From Virgibacillus sp. 7505 (GTDB lineage: Bacteria > Bacillota > Bacilli > Bacillales > Amphibacillaceae), in assembly GCF_002272135.1 (NCBI RefSeq), contig NZ_NPBF01000017.1, forward strand, positions 1-64,000: 64,000 nt of DNA. The letters are read 5' to 3'. Under the pieces are notes generated by a model. That model searched no databases. It was not told the origin of the DNA and was given only the letters and a program-made list of their open reading frames with translations. Within the stretch, counting starts at the first letter, position 1, and the number at the start of each line of letters is the position of its first letter. Of the stretch, positions 29,651 through 39,064 are shown one piece after another. The position numbers and the translations under genes are program-made.

Positions 29651-30712
29651 ATGAAAGAGGCATCCCGTCTTTATCGTGTTCTCCTTTGGATGGTGACGAT
29701 AGTCGTCGCCTTGCTGCTTTGTTTTCTGCTGATCAAGCTATACCCATTTTATCGCTCGTTTCTCCTATTTTTAGGCGGACTATTCCTGCCTTTCATCATT
29801 GCAGGTTTGATTGCTTATTTGCTTCATCCGATCATCGATTTTCTTGCGTCGTGGCGACTGCCGCGCTGGCTGTCCATTTTGGTTATATATACGCTGTTTT
29901 TTGGTCTTACTGGATTCCTGCTTTACAAAGGCTTCCCGGTATTGATCAGTCAGGTAAAGGAATTCAGTCATAATTTGCCGGCATTGACACAGCGCTATGA
30001 TCATTATGTGCAATTCATGTATGAACGGACAGCGTTCCTGCCGGAAACTGTACATGATCAAATGGACGCTGTTTTACAAGGCTTGGAACAGCGAGCAGAA
30101 GTGTTTCTAAAAGATCTCTTGCATATATGGAATAAGCTGCCGCAAGTAGTCATTTTTCTTGTCGTTACACCAGTCATCGTTTTTTATATGCTGAAAGATA
30201 CGGATAAAATAGGCAATGCCGGTCTCTCGCTGCTGCCACGCCGTTACCGCAGCAGAGTTAAAAGCTTAGTGCTGCGTATAGATAATAATCTAGGCTACTA
30301 TATTCGCGGAGTCCTGCTTGTGAGCTGCATTGTCAGTCTTCTGACTTGGACTGCATTCACGCTGATCAAACTGCCATATTCCTTGGTGCTCGCTTTATTG
30401 GTAGGAGCAACGAACATCATCCCATACTTCGGTCCGATCATTGGGGCAGTTCCTGCTATACTCGTCGGCATAACTATCAGTCCGAAAACGGCTCTCCTTG
30501 CTGGAATAATGGTTTTTATCATTCAATTGATAGAAGGGAACCTGCTTTCTCCCTTCATCGTCGGAAAAAGCATCCATATCCATCCGCTTCTTATTATTTT
30601 TGCTTTACTAGTAGGCGGGGAGCTTGGGGGTATAATCGGTATGATCGCTGCTGTTCCTTGTCTCACAATAATCAAAGCCTGCTTGGATACAGCAAAGGAG
30701 ACGGATGTTTGA
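29651..30712 (+). CDS. AI-2E/PerM family transporter (YrrI-like)
   Basis: An integral membrane protein of about 353 residues with paired N-terminal helices (LLWMVTIVVALLLCFLLI, LFLGGLFLPFIIAGLIAYLL), a soluble loop (residues about 105-150) and a C-terminal bundle with the family motif LVGATNIIPYFGPIIGAVPAI and PLLIIFALLVGGELGGIIGM. Family members have been linked to AI-2 export, Na+/H+ exchange or permease roles; the substrate here is unknown. The start is uncertain: in-frame ATGs at 29594 and 29612 lie inside the upstream gene, and ATG 29651 fits coupling to that gene's stop. The alaS promoter overlaps its stop codon. Confidence 0.85.
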   Translation: MKEASRLYRVLLWMVTIVVALLLCFLLIKLYPFYRSFLLFLGGLFLPFIIAGLIAYLLHPIIDFLASWRLPRWLSILVIYTLFFGLTGFLLYKGFPVLISQVKEFSHNLPALTQRYDHYVQFMYERTAFLPETVHDQMDAVLQGLEQRAEVFLKDLLHIWNKLPQVVIFLVVTPVIVFYMLKDTDKIGNAGLSLLPRRYRSRVKSLVLRIDNNLGYYIRGVLLVSCIVSLLTWTAFTLIKLPYSLVLALLVGATNIIPYFGPIIGAVPAILVGITISPKTALLAGIMVFIIQLIEGNLLSPFIVGKSIHIHPLLIIFALLVGGELGGIIGMIAAVPCLTIIKACLDTAKETDV

Positions 30713-30737
30713 CAAAATCCGCTTTTTTATCTATACT
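30709..30737 (+). promoter_or_regulatory. Sigma-A promoter of the alaS operon
   Basis: TTGACA (30709-30714), 17-base spacer, TATACT (30732-30737). The -35 shares its bases with the stop codon of the upstream transporter gene. Confidence 0.85.
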
Positions 30738-30743
30738 AACGCT

Positions 30744-30990
30744 TAGATTTATAGCGAAAAGCGATGAAGGTACAAGTACATGACGTCCTTTTATTAAGAG
30801 AGGAGATTCCTTGGCTGGAAGAATCTCCATAAAAGTGTGATGGAAAGCTATACCGGAGCTCTAAGTTAATCCTTATCGGCTGCGCACCGTTATCCGCGTC
30901 TAAAGGTGATAGACCATTTTCCGGTCTATAATCAGGGTGGTACCGCGATCATACTCTCGTCCCTGCATATGGCAGGATCGGGAGTTTTTT
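30744..30990 (+). ncRNA. T-box riboswitch controlling alaS
   Basis: The leader contains the canonical T-box AGGGTGGTACCGCG (30934-30947) and a terminator (CTCTCGTCCCTGC / GGCAGGATCGGGAG with T-run 30985-30990). Stem I has an arm GGAGATT / AATCTCC, a lower helix GGTA / TACC, and a specifier loop with GAAA then GCT (30847-30849) then A. GCT is an alanine codon and agrees with the downstream synthetase. The expected effect is read-through when tRNA-Ala is uncharged. The 5' end is estimated from the promoter. Confidence 0.95.
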
Positions 30991-31020
30991 GTGTGTTTAC
31001 ATAATAAAGGAGGCATTTTT

Positions 31021-33657
31021 ATGGAAAGATTAACGTCTGCTGAAGTAAGACAGAAATTCCTCGATTTCTTCAAGGAGAAAGGACATAGTGTCGAGCCGAG
31101 TGCTTCACTTGTGCCGATAGAAGATCCTTCGTTGCTATGGATCAACAGTGGCGTTGCAACACTGAAGAAATATTTTGATGGGCGAGTTGTGCCAGAGAAT
31201 CCGCGTATCGTGAATGCACAGAAAAGCATCCGTACAAATGATATTGAGAATGTAGGCTTTACTGCCCGCCATCATACGTTTTTCGAAATGCTTGGAAACT
31301 TCTCGATCGGAGACTATTTCAAGAAGGAAGCAATCCTTTGGGCATGGGAGTTCCTAACAGATAAAAAGTGGATTGGTTTTGATCCGGAACGTCTATCTGT
31401 AACGGTTCACCCGGAAGATGAAGAAGCGTATCAAATGTGGCGTGATCTTGTTAAATTGCCGGAAGAGCGAATCATCCGTACAGAAGAAAACTTCTGGGAT
31501 ATCGGAGAAGGCCCGAGTGGTCCGAACTCTGAGATTTTCTATGATCGCGGAGAAGAATACGGCAACGATTCATCTGACCCAGAGCTTTATCCAGGCGGTG
31601 AAAACGAGCGCTATCTGGAAATCTGGAACCTTGTATTCAGTCAATTCAACCATAATCCGGATCACACATACACACCGCTTCCGAAACAGAACATCGATAC
31701 AGGGATGGGTCTGGAGCGTATGGTTTGTGTCATTCAGGATACGAAAACGAACTTCGAAACAGATCTTTTTATGCCAATCATCGAGAAGACAGCTACGTTT
31801 GCGACAAAAGCGTATGGTGAGACAGCAGCAGACGATACGGCATTTAAAGTTATTGCCGATCATATCCGGACTGTATCCTTCGCTATCAGTGATGGCGCGC
31901 TTCCTTCCAACGAAGGCCGCGGCTATGTACTGCGCCGTCTGATCCGTCGCGCAGTACGCTATGCGAAGAACATCGGTATTGAAAAGCCATTTATGAAACA
32001 GCTAGTACCGGTCGTTGGTGATATCATGGATGCCTTCTACCCGCAAATACTCGAAAAACGTGAATTTATCGAGACAGTCATTCAGACAGAAGAAGAGCGT
32101 TTCCATGAAACGCTTGCGGATGGTCTGACTATCCTGAACCGGATCGTAGCAGAAGAAAAGGAGAAAGGCAGCAATGTCTTCCCTGGAACCGAAGTATTCC
32201 GTCTCTATGATACGTATGGCTTCCCGAAAGAGCTGACAGAGGAATATGTCAGTGAAGAAGGCTTCACAATCGATGAAGCAGGTTTCGAACAAGAAATGAA
32301 GCAGCAGCGTGAACGTGCGCGTGATGCACGCCAGAAAGTGAACAGCATGCACGTGCAGGATAGCGTTTTGCAGGAAGTGGAAGCAGAAAGCACCTATGTC
32401 GGTTATGATCGTACAGAAACGGATACAGCTATCCTTGCGATCGTAAAAGATAAGCAGCTTGCTGATGTAGCGGTTGAGGGAGACGAAATTTTCTTCATCC
32501 TGGAAGAAACGCCATTCTACGCAGAAAGCGGCGGACAAGTAGCCGATGAGGGCTGGGTGACGACCGAGACAGCGACAGTATTCGTACAAGCAGTCAAGAA
32601 AGCGCCAAAAGGACAAAATCTGCATCAAGCAGTAGTGAAGCAAGGACAGATTCAAGTGAAGGAAATCGTCCATGCAAAGGTTGATACAAGCAGACGTCAG
32701 CACGTAGTAAAGAACCATACTGCTACGCATCTATTGCATCAGGCTCTAAAGGATGTATTAGGTACACATGTCAACCAGGCAGGATCTTTAGTTGCGCCTG
32801 ATCGTCTTCGATTCGACTTCTCTCATTTCAATGCGGTAACAAAAGAAGAATTGGAAAAGATAGAGGAAATCGTCAACGGAAAAATCTGGGATGAGCTTGC
32901 TGTCAGCACGTCTTATCAAAGCTTAAGCGATGCGAAAGAGATGGGCGCGATGGCGCTGTTCGGTGAGAAATACGGTGATGTTGTACGTGTTGTTCAAATC
33001 GGTGATTACAGCCTGGAGCTATGTGGCGGTGTGCATGTTCGAAACACGTCCCAAATCGGCCTATTCAAGATTGTTTCCGAAAGTGGTATTGGTGCTGGCA
33101 CGCGCCGAATCGAAGCAGTCACTTCAAAAGAAGCTTACCGGTACACACAGCAGCAGCAGCAGATTCTTTCACAAGCTGCAGCAGAACTAAAAACATCAAA
33201 CGAACAAGTACCTTCCCGAATCGAAGCGTTATTTGCGGATCTTAAGGAAGTTCAGCGTGAGCGCGACAGCCTGCGCAGCAAACTGTCCCAGCTCGAAGCT
33301 GGCAACATCTTGGATAAAGTAAAAGAAGTAAAAGGTGTTAAAGTGCTTGCTGAACAAGTGGATGTAGCAGATATGAACCAGCTGCGCGGTATGGTCGATG
33401 ATCTGAAACAAAAGCTTGATAGCGGTGTTATCCTTCTGGCTGCAACAGCAGAAGGCAAGGTACAGCTGGCCGCTGGTGTATCCAAGGACTTGATCGGACG
33501 CGGTCTGCATGCAGGCAACCTGATTAAAGAAACTGCCAAACGCTGCGGCGGCGGCGGTGGCGGCCGTCCGGATATGGCGCAGGCTGGCGGTAAGAATCCG
33601 GAGCAGGTTCCGGATGCACTTGCATATGCGGCAGTTTATGTCGAAGAGCAGCTTTGA
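31021..33657 (+). CDS. alaS: Alanyl-tRNA synthetase
   Basis: AlaRS charges tRNA-Ala and edits mischarged Ser and Gly. The 878-residue product has the class II catalytic core ([47 protein letters not shown]), the editing site [11 protein letters not shown] (near residue 566) with [13 protein letters not shown] (near 667), and the C-terminal C-Ala domain with the Gly-rich [21 protein letters not shown] 31021 follows AAAGGAGG just after the T-box terminator. ireB, ruvX and a DUF1292 gene follow on the same strand. Confidence 0.98.
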   Translation: MERLTSAEVRQKFLDFFKEKGHSVEPSASLVPIEDPSLLWINSGVATLKKYFDGRVVPENPRIVNAQKSIRTNDIENVGFTARHHTFFEMLGNFSIGDYFKKEAILWAWEFLTDKKWIGFDPERLSVTVHPEDEEAYQMWRDLVKLPEERIIRTEENFWDIGEGPSGPNSEIFYDRGEEYGNDSSDPELYPGGENERYLEIWNLVFSQFNHNPDHTYTPLPKQNIDTGMGLERMVCVIQDTKTNFETDLFMPIIEKTATFATKAYGETAADDTAFKVIADHIRTVSFAISDGALPSNEGRGYVLRRLIRRAVRYAKNIGIEKPFMKQLVPVVGDIMDAFYPQILEKREFIETVIQTEEERFHETLADGLTILNRIVAEEKEKGSNVFPGTEVFRLYDTYGFPKELTEEYVSEEGFTIDEAGFEQEMKQQRERARDARQKVNSMHVQDSVLQEVEAESTYVGYDRTETDTAILAIVKDKQLADVAVEGDEIFFILEETPFYAESGGQVADEGWVTTETATVFVQAVKKAPKGQNLHQAVVKQGQIQVKEIVHAKVDTSRRQHVVKNHTATHLLHQALKDVLGTHVNQAGSLVAPDRLRFDFSHFNAVTKEELEKIEEIVNGKIWDELAVSTSYQSLSDAKEMGAMALFGEKYGDVVRVVQIGDYSLELCGGVHVRNTSQIGLFKIVSESGIGAGTRRIEAVTSKEAYRYTQQQQQILSQAAAELKTSNEQVPSRIEALFADLKEVQRERDSLRSKLSQLEAGNILDKVKEVKGVKVLAEQVDVADMNQLRGMVDDLKQKLDSGVILLAATAEGKVQLAAGVSKDLIGRGLHAGNLIKETAKRCGGGGGGRPDMAQAGGKNPEQVPDALAYAAVYVEEQL

Positions 33658-33724
33658 TTTTCCAAATCCGACAGAAAAGTATATACTGAAAAAAAGACTG
33701 GCAATTTAAGCGAGGTGGCTTCAC

Positions 33725-33988
33725 TTGAGTTCGATGGATAAAACGATGAAATTCAACTTTCCGGAGGAACCGATGGACGAGAATGTCCGGGAAGTACTAA
33801 TGTCCGTATACGAAGCATTGCGGGAAAAAGGATACAATCCGATTAATCAGATTGTCGGCTATCTGCTGTCTGGGGACCCAGCTTATATTCCACGGCATAA
33901 AGATGCCAGAAACCTGATCCGCCGTATGGAGCGGGATGAGATTGTGGAGCAACTGGTAAAATTTTATCTGGAACAGAATAAATCATGA
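33725..33988 (+). CDS. ireB: IreB family regulatory phosphoprotein (YrzL)
   Basis: IreB is a small protein phosphorylated by the PASTA kinase IreK in Enterococcus faecalis, where it affects cephalosporin resistance. This 87-residue product has the family sequence [42 protein letters not shown] and [16 protein letters not shown] 33725 is the likely start because GAGGTGG lies eight bases upstream; ATG 33734 is too distant. It overlaps ruvX by four bases (ATGA). The alaS-ireB-ruvX-DUF1292 order is conserved in Firmicutes. Confidence 0.95.
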   Translation: MSSMDKTMKFNFPEEPMDENVREVLMSVYEALREKGYNPINQIVGYLLSGDPAYIPRHKDARNLIRRMERDEIVEQLVKFYLEQNKS

Positions 33989-34413
33989 CTGACATACTAA
34001 AGACGATGGGATTGGATGTCGGATCCAAAACGATCGGTGTGGCAATCAGCGATGGACTTGGCTGGACGGCACAGGGTCTGACTACAATCCATTGGAATGA
34101 AGCAGATTTTGAAACAGCAAGGAATGAATTGGAGCAGATCATTCAGCAGCATGATGTACAGAGAGCTGTCATTGGCTTGCCGAAGAATATGAATGGTACA
34201 ATCGGTCCAAGGGGAGAGGCTTCACAAGTCTTCTCCCAATGGATCAATGAGGAATTCAAGATCGAAACAGTGCTTTGGGACGAGCGTCTGACGACGATGG
34301 CAGCTGAACGAGTACTGCTTGAAGCCGACCTCAGCCGTAAGAAACGCAAGAAAGTAATCGATAAGATGGCAGCAGTCATGATTCTGCAGGGCTTTCTGGA
34401 TTCGAAACAATAA
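33985..34413 (+). CDS. ruvX: YqgF/RuvX family nuclease (YrrK)
   Basis: RuvX/YqgF has an RNase H fold; family members process the 5' end of pre-16S rRNA and have been proposed as Holliday junction resolvases. The 142-residue product shows the first acidic motif [16 protein letters not shown] (near residue 8), [16 protein letters not shown] (near 63) and [14 protein letters not shown] (near 97), with a C-terminal basic stretch [15 protein letters not shown]. It overlaps ireB by ATGA and is followed 13 bases later by a DUF1292 gene. Confidence 0.95.
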   Translation: MTDILKTMGLDVGSKTIGVAISDGLGWTAQGLTTIHWNEADFETARNELEQIIQQHDVQRAVIGLPKNMNGTIGPRGEASQVFSQWINEEFKIETVLWDERLTTMAAERVLLEADLSRKKRKKVIDKMAAVMILQGFLDSKQ

Positions 34414-34426
34414 GGAGTGTAGCCAT

Positions 34427-34714
34427 ATGGCATTGGAAGAAAAAGAACGTATCATCATCCCGGACGAAAATGGGGAAGAACATTTATTCGAAGTCTTGTT
34501 CAATTTTGACGTGGATGAAACAGGACACTCATATATTGCGGTCGTACCGGCTGAACAAGCTGATGCGGACGATGAAGTCGAAGTGTTCGCTTTCCGCTAT
34601 GAAGAAAAAGGCGATGACAAGGATCTGACATTATTCCAGATCGACACAGAGGAAGAATGGGAAATGGTCGAAGAAATGCTGAATACACTTACTGATGAGG
34701 AAGACGGCATCTAA
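34427..34714 (+). CDS. yrzB: DUF1292 family protein (YrzB)
   Basis: A 95-residue strongly acidic protein with the DUF1292 pattern ERIIIPDENGEEHLFEVLFNFDVDE, SYIAVVP and FQIDTEEEWEMVEEMLNTL. Function is unknown in the family, which nearly always follows ruvX. ATG is preceded by AAGGAG. A terminator just after the stop codon ends the alaS-ireB-ruvX-yrzB unit. Confidence 0.93.
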   Translation: MALEEKERIIIPDENGEEHLFEVLFNFDVDETGHSYIAVVPAEQADADDEVEVFAFRYEEKGDDKDLTLFQIDTEEEWEMVEEMLNTLTDEEDGI

Positions 34715-34728
34715 TTTGTAATAGGCAG

Positions 34729-34762
34729 TCCTCTCTTTCCGACAAGGCAGAGAGGATTTTTT
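34729..34762 (+). terminator. Terminator after yrzB
   Basis: TCCTCTCT (34729-34736) pairs with AGAGAGGA (34749-34756), followed by TTTTTTC. Confidence 0.88.
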
Positions 34763-34852
34763 CTTGCAGCTTTATCCGCATAAATTGTCGGACGGGTGGA
34801 GACCCGCTTGACGTTTGTTGTATAATAAGGCGGATAAAGGAGGAAAGATAGC

Positions 34853-35980
34853 TTGACTGCCTCGAATGATGATCTTTTTCAACAGAATCGGGACAGAAGA
34901 ATGGAGGAAGCAAGCGTCGTGCGGAAAATAGTTTTAATGATCATATCCGTAATAATCGTACTTCTATTGATTGGTGCACTCGGAACCTTTATCTACGTGA
35001 ATGCCAGTATGAAAGCTGTCGATTCAGACAATGATACAACACAGGTTGTCGAAGTTCCTATGGGAGCTACTGCTAGCTCAATCGGTAAATCCCTGGAGGA
35101 GCAAGGTCTGATTAAAAATGCTTTCATCTTCAGGCTGTATGTGAAGTTTTCTGGTGAAGCCAACTTCCGCGCGGGGAACTATGAGCTTTCCCCTTCCATG
35201 TCCATGCAGCAGGTCGTCGATGAATTGAACGATCCAGAGGCGGGGAATACCCCCTCTGCATCTGCTGCTGTTCCGGAAGGATCCGATATCGAGGAGATCA
35301 GCGTAATCCTGTCTGGGTCATTAGGAATAGACCAGCAGGCTTTCCTGGATAAGATGAAAGATGAAGCTTATATCAAACAGCTCATTAGTGAATATCCGGA
35401 TTTTCTTACGGAGGATATCTTGAATAAAGATATACGTTATCCGCTTGAAGGATACTTATTTGCGGCTACTTATAACTTTACATCCTCAGATGACATCACT
35501 GTAGATAAGGTGGTTCATATGATGCTGGATAAGTCTCAGCAGATTATTTCACCATATTTGGATGGATTCAAACAAAAGAAATTGAGCGTGCATGAAGCGT
35601 TGACATTCGCTTCGCTTGTCGAGAACGAAGCAAGGAATGAAGATGAGCGGAAAAAGATTGCCGGAATCTTTTATAATCGTCTCGCAGATGATATGAGGCT
35701 GCAGACGGATCCTACTGTGCTGTATGCATTAGGAGAGCATAAATCCCGCGTGTATTACAAGGATTTGGAAGTGGATTCACCTTACAATACATATCAAATA
35801 AAAGGGCTTCCTGTCGGCCCGATAAGCAACTTCTCAGAGAATGCGCTCGAAGCCGTCGTCCAGCCGGAAGAATCCGATTATTTGTATTTCCTCGCCGGAG
35901 ACGATGGAGAAATTTATTATGCACGGACATTCGATGAACATGAAGAATTGATTGAGAAGCATATGCACTTGGATGAGTAA
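34853..35980 (+). CDS. mltG: Endolytic murein transglycosylase MltG (YrrL)
   Basis: MltG cleaves nascent glycan strands at the membrane and is thought to end their synthesis. The 375-residue product has a cytoplasmic start, one membrane helix (KIVLMIISVIIVLLLIGALGTFIY), a LysM-like part (VPMGATASSIGKSLEEQGLIKN) and the YceG catalytic domain with the glutamate in SLVENEARNEDERKKIAGIFYNRL (near residue 256) and LQTDPTVLYALG. TTG 34853 is the start because AAAGGAGG lies nine bases upstream. It heads a cluster with trmR and udk. The upstream 90 bases hold a small hairpin CGGGT / ACCCG but no clear promoter. Confidence 0.93.
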   Translation: MTASNDDLFQQNRDRRMEEASVVRKIVLMIISVIIVLLLIGALGTFIYVNASMKAVDSDNDTTQVVEVPMGATASSIGKSLEEQGLIKNAFIFRLYVKFSGEANFRAGNYELSPSMSMQQVVDELNDPEAGNTPSASAAVPEGSDIEEISVILSGSLGIDQQAFLDKMKDEAYIKQLISEYPDFLTEDILNKDIRYPLEGYLFAATYNFTSSDDITVDKVVHMMLDKSQQIISPYLDGFKQKKLSVHEALTFASLVENEARNEDERKKIAGIFYNRLADDMRLQTDPTVLYALGEHKSRVYYKDLEVDSPYNTYQIKGLPVGPISNFSENALEAVVQPEESDYLYFLAGDDGEIYYARTFDEHEELIEKHMHLDE

Positions 35981-36002
35981 GCAGGAAAAGTGAGGAATTA
36001 AT

Positions 36003-36641
36003 ATGTTACAAGCAATAATGGGTTACTTGGAAGAGCATGTGGAGTCTTCTCCTGAATGGGCTAAGAAATTGGAGGAGCTTGCTGCAGAAGACCGTGTACC
36101 GATAATGGAGCCGCTTGGGATACAATTTTTGATGCAGCTGATTCGGCTTCATCAGCCAGACAAAATATTGGAAATCGGGACAGCAATCGGGTATTCAGCT
36201 CTAATGATGCGTCACGCGAAACCAGATGTCAGCATCGTGACCGTCGAACGTGATGCCGTACGTTACGACCAGGCCGTCACCCATATCCAAGCGCAAGGCG
36301 CTCAGGATGATATTTTGATCCTTAAAGGCGATGCATTCGATTTGGAAGAGATAATCAAAGCGCATGCGCCGTACGATTTTGTCTTCATCGATGCAGCCAA
36401 AGGGCAATATCAACGTTTCTTCGAAGCTTATAGCGAGATGCTCAGTGAGCGAGGTGTCATTGTCAGTGACAATGTTCTATTCAAAGGGTATGTGGCAGAC
36501 GATAGTGAAGCTACACCACGCAAAGCTAATATCGCAAAGAAGGTCCGAAAATATAACGACTGGTTATTCGAGCATGAAGCGTACCACACGACGATCCTGC
36601 CGGTAGGCGATGGAGTAGCTGTCAGTGTGAAGAAGAAATGA
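36003..36641 (+). CDS. trmR: tRNA 5-hydroxyuridine methyltransferase TrmR (YrrM)
   Basis: TrmR (YrrM) in B. subtilis methylates 5-hydroxyuridine to 5-methoxyuridine at tRNA position 34. The 212-residue product is a class I SAM methyltransferase of the O-methyltransferase 3 family, with [29 protein letters not shown] (motif I), VTVERDAV, and [16 protein letters not shown] (metal-binding type motif). ATG follows GTGAGGA. In B. subtilis the next genes are the peptidase-U32 genes yrrN and yrrO, which serve the preceding hydroxylation; here udk follows directly. A plain catechol-type O-methyltransferase cannot be excluded. Confidence 0.85.
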   Translation: MLQAIMGYLEEHVESSPEWAKKLEELAAEDRVPIMEPLGIQFLMQLIRLHQPDKILEIGTAIGYSALMMRHAKPDVSIVTVERDAVRYDQAVTHIQAQGAQDDILILKGDAFDLEEIIKAHAPYDFVFIDAAKGQYQRFFEAYSEMLSERGVIVSDNVLFKGYVADDSEATPRKANIAKKVRKYNDWLFEHEAYHTTILPVGDGVAVSVKKK

Positions 36642-36670
36642 ACGAGGCAGTAGGAAGAGGAGTAGGAGCA

Positions 36671-37303
36671 ATGGCAAAGAAACCTATCATTATCGGTGTT
36701 GCAGGAGGATCTGGATCAGGGAAGACGTCTGTTACAAGATCCATCTACAAACGGTTTACAGATAAGACAATTCTAGTGATCGAGCAAGACTCGTATTACA
36801 AGGATCAATCTCATCTTCCGTTCGAAAAACGTCTCAATACGAACTATGATCATCCGTTCGCCTTCGATAATGAACTGCTAATGCAGCATTTACAGGCACT
36901 TGGTGAGCAGCAGGCGATAGAGAAGCCGATCTATGATTACAAGATCCATACACGTTCTGAAGAGACAATACCAGTTGAACCGAAGGACGTTATCATTCTG
37001 GAAGGAATACTGATCCTCGAGGATGAGCGACTGCGTGATATGATGGATATAAAGGTGTTCGTTGATACAGATGCAGATCTCCGGATCATCCGCCGTTTGC
37101 TGCGTGATATTAAGGAACGCGGACGGACAATTGATTCTGTTATCGAGCAGTATGTGAATGTAGTACGTCCGATGCATTTGCAATTCATCGAACCAACAAA
37201 GCGGTATGCAGATATTATCATTCCAGAAGGCGGAGAAAACCACGTAGCCATCGATTTGATGTCTGCGAAGATCGAAACGATTCTCTCCGGCCGCACTACA
37301 TGA
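36671..37303 (+). CDS. udk: Uridine kinase
   Basis: Udk phosphorylates uridine and cytidine with ATP or GTP. The 210-residue product has the P-loop [20 protein letters not shown] near residue 6, [28 protein letters not shown], the segment [25 protein letters not shown] and [15 protein letters not shown] 36671 is chosen because AGAGGAGTAGGAG precedes it and it gives the standard N-terminus [13 protein letters not shown] 36638 overlapping the trmR stop gives an 11-residue extension unlike the family. Co-transcription with mltG-trmR is likely. Confidence 0.96.
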   Translation: MAKKPIIIGVAGGSGSGKTSVTRSIYKRFTDKTILVIEQDSYYKDQSHLPFEKRLNTNYDHPFAFDNELLMQHLQALGEQQAIEKPIYDYKIHTRSEETIPVEPKDVIILEGILILEDERLRDMMDIKVFVDTDADLRIIRRLLRDIKERGRTIDSVIEQYVNVVRPMHLQFIEPTKRYADIIIPEGGENHVAIDLMSAKIETILSGRTT

Positions 37304-37319
37304 CTCGTACAGATAAGTA

Positions 37320-37348
37320 TTGAATTTTCGGCAGGAATCTGCCATAGT
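37320..37348 (+). promoter_or_regulatory. Possible promoter of greA
   Basis: TTGAAT (37320-37325), 17-base spacer, CATAGT (37343-37348). The spacer contains a hairpin GGCAG GAAT CTGCC. The -10 is poor; TAGTAT at 37345 with a 19-base spacer is an alternative. Confidence 0.35.
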
Positions 37349-37422
37349 ATGGAATATGCATGAAAACGCTATAGAAGTGAAGCAAAGGGAAAGAATCTTT
37401 TAGAGCTCAAGGGGTGGTTGAA

Positions 37423-37899
37423 TTGGCTACAGAAAAACAATATTACATGACAAATGAAGGTTTGGCGAAGCTTGAGGAGGAGTTGGAGTATCTAAAAACA
37501 ACTCGTCGTCAAGAGGTTGTCGAGCGTATTAAAATCGCTCGCGGCTTCGGTGACTTGTCCGAGAACTCCGAATATGATGCGGCAAAAGACGAGCAAGCAT
37601 TCGTCGAATCCAAAATCGCTACAACAGAAAACATGATCCGCAATGCAGTAATCATCGAAAGTGATACAGATAATCCTGATATGGTTGGAATGGGTAAAAC
37701 CGTTACCTTCATTGAACTGCCTGACGGGGAAGAAGAAAGCTATACTATCGTCGGAAGTGCAGAAGCAGATCCGTTCGAAGGTAAAATCTCAAACGATTCT
37801 CCGATTGCAAAAAGCCTGATTGGCCATGAAGTCGGTGAAGAATTAAGTGTCTCCACACCAGGTGGCGACATCCAAGTCAAAATTACTAAAGTAGAATAG
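37423..37899 (+). CDS. greA: Transcription elongation factor GreA
   Basis: GreA enters the RNA polymerase secondary channel and stimulates cleavage of backtracked transcripts. The 158-residue product has the N-terminal coiled coil ([46 protein letters not shown]) with the acidic tip D/E residues in [12 protein letters not shown], and the C-terminal FKBP-like domain ([27 protein letters not shown]). TTG 37423 is the likely start, with AGGGGTGG just upstream; GTG 37414 lies inside that site. A strong bidirectional terminator follows. Confidence 0.97.
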   Translation: MATEKQYYMTNEGLAKLEEELEYLKTTRRQEVVERIKIARGFGDLSENSEYDAAKDEQAFVESKIATTENMIRNAVIIESDTDNPDMVGMGKTVTFIELPDGEEESYTIVGSAEADPFEGKISNDSPIAKSLIGHEVGEELSVSTPGGDIQVKITKVE

Positions 37900-37907
37900 A
37901 CATAAAA

Positions 37908-37944
37908 CAAAAGCTGCTTCCGAATGATATGGAAGCAGCTTTTG
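37908..37944. terminator. Bidirectional terminator after greA
   Basis: A fourteen-base stem CAAAAGCTGCTTCC (37908-37921) / GGAAGCAGCTTTTG (37931-37944). It also directly follows the stop of the convergent gene at 37945. Confidence 0.9.
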
Positions 37945-38199
37945 TTATTGAGCCAGATGAATTGACTCTGCAGATGATTTCTCGAACGGGAAAAAGGGTA
38001 TAAGCTTTTGCAGGATAAAACTTTCTTTGTCGAGTGCCAGCAGAAATGAAAAGACAACTTGTTCTTTCACACTAGTGAAAGACAAACAGCATTCTTCCGG
38101 TAAGAAGATTGAGAAGGTCTCGGCTTCCTTGTCGTAGCCGACATACTCGAACGATTCGTGCCCCCAAAGGTTCGTATCCATTCTTGTCACTTTCATCAC
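37945..38199 (-). CDS. Small protein, resembles a KTSC-type domain (84 aa)
   Basis: No family is recognised with certainty. The segment FEYVGYDKEAETFSIFL, then SFTSVKEQVVFSFLLALDKESFILQKLIPFFPFEK, resembles the beta-strand and helix pattern of KTSC domains (short RNA-associated or phage-type domains), but the defining residues are only partly kept. GTG 38199 and ATG 38196 both follow AGGAGG. On the same strand TTGACA (38312-38307) with CATATA 18 bases on is a possible promoter. It ends at the shared terminator with greA. The B. subtilis order has no equivalent between greA and yrrS. Confidence 0.6.
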   Translation of the reverse strand: MMKVTRMDTNLWGHESFEYVGYDKEAETFSIFLPEECCLSFTSVKEQVVFSFLLALDKESFILQKLIPFFPFEKSSAESIHLAQ

Positions 38200-38366
38200 G
38201 TTTATCTTCCTCCTCTTCCACAGGAATCATGATGACTGATCAAAGTAGTCCTACCTGCTTTTCTAATTTATATAGTTAGATATATATGCACAGAATCCTT
38301 CCGGTATGTCAAAATTAGAGATGCTTCAACAAAATCATCAAAAGAAAATGAGCTTATAATATGACT

Positions 38367-38394
38367 TTGGCTTCGCCTCAGTTCATAGTATAAT
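38367..38394 (+). promoter_or_regulatory. Candidate sigma-A promoter of yrrS
   Basis: TTGGCT (38367-38372), 16-base spacer, TATAAT (38389-38394), ten bases before the yrrS Shine-Dalgarno, so the leader would be very short. Confidence 0.5.
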
Positions 38395-38418
38395 AGAGAC
38401 CAATGAGGAGGGATGAGC

Positions 38419-39051
38419 ATGGCGGATGATAATCAGGATTTTTCCAGATTGAATAATAGAAACAGACGCAGAAAACCTAGGAAGTGGCTTAGTGTTGTCC
38501 TGGCAATTGCTGGTGTCGCCCTAGTCGTCGTGCTGCTCGTAGCAGTTTTAAATGATAAACCGGCAATGGAAAATCAAACAGCTGACGAACAGAATCAAAA
38601 ATCCATCGCAGAACAACTCCAAGGCAATAATGATTCTAGCAATGGCGAAGATACAGAGCAAGCTGATGAAGAGAAGCAGGATGACGATGAGAAAGAAAAG
38701 GAAGACAAAAAAGAAGCTGAACCTTCAGATGATAATGTGAAGGAAGCGTATTCGAAGGACTGGGAGCCGGTAGGCACCGAGCAGTCCGGGACTCATACGA
38801 CAACCTTTGAAAAAGGTACGCAGGACTGGAATGAAATGATGCAGGCCGTTGGAGGAGCAGTTGGATTGGATCCAGCCTCGATGACAGCTTGGTGGGTAGA
38901 GAACAACGGCAATGGCGGTAATGATGTCATTGCAACAGTCTCTGCAACTGATTCAGAAGAGACATTCCGTGTATTTGCCAGCTGGGTGGATGGAAAAGGC
39001 TGGCAGGCAACAAAAGTGGAAGTACTGAAAGAAAACGATAGGAAGAGTTAA
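38419..39051 (+). CDS. yrrS: DUF1510 family protein YrrS
   Basis: A 210-residue membrane-anchored protein: basic N-terminus ([10 protein letters not shown]), one helix ([21 protein letters not shown]), a 55-residue highly acidic low-complexity spacer ([19 protein letters not shown]) and the extracellular DUF1510 domain ([40 protein letters not shown]). ATG 38419 has GAGGAGG at eight bases; ATG 38413 is too close. In B. subtilis yrrS sits with the penicillin-binding protein gene pbpI, which is missing here. Its role is unknown; mtnN follows. Confidence 0.9.
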   Translation: MADDNQDFSRLNNRNRRRKPRKWLSVVLAIAGVALVVVLLVAVLNDKPAMENQTADEQNQKSIAEQLQGNNDSSNGEDTEQADEEKQDDDEKEKEDKKEAEPSDDNVKEAYSKDWEPVGTEQSGTHTTTFEKGTQDWNEMMQAVGGAVGLDPASMTAWWVENNGNGGNDVIATVSATDSEETFRVFASWVDGKGWQATKVEVLKENDRKS

Positions 39052-39064
39052 AGGAGCAGGCAGA

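Noticed and set aside
32002-32730. 242-codon open frame antisense to alaS
   Set aside because: It has no ribosome binding site and a composition of Cys/Phe/His-rich residues typical of a reverse frame; alaS on the other strand explains the sequence fully.
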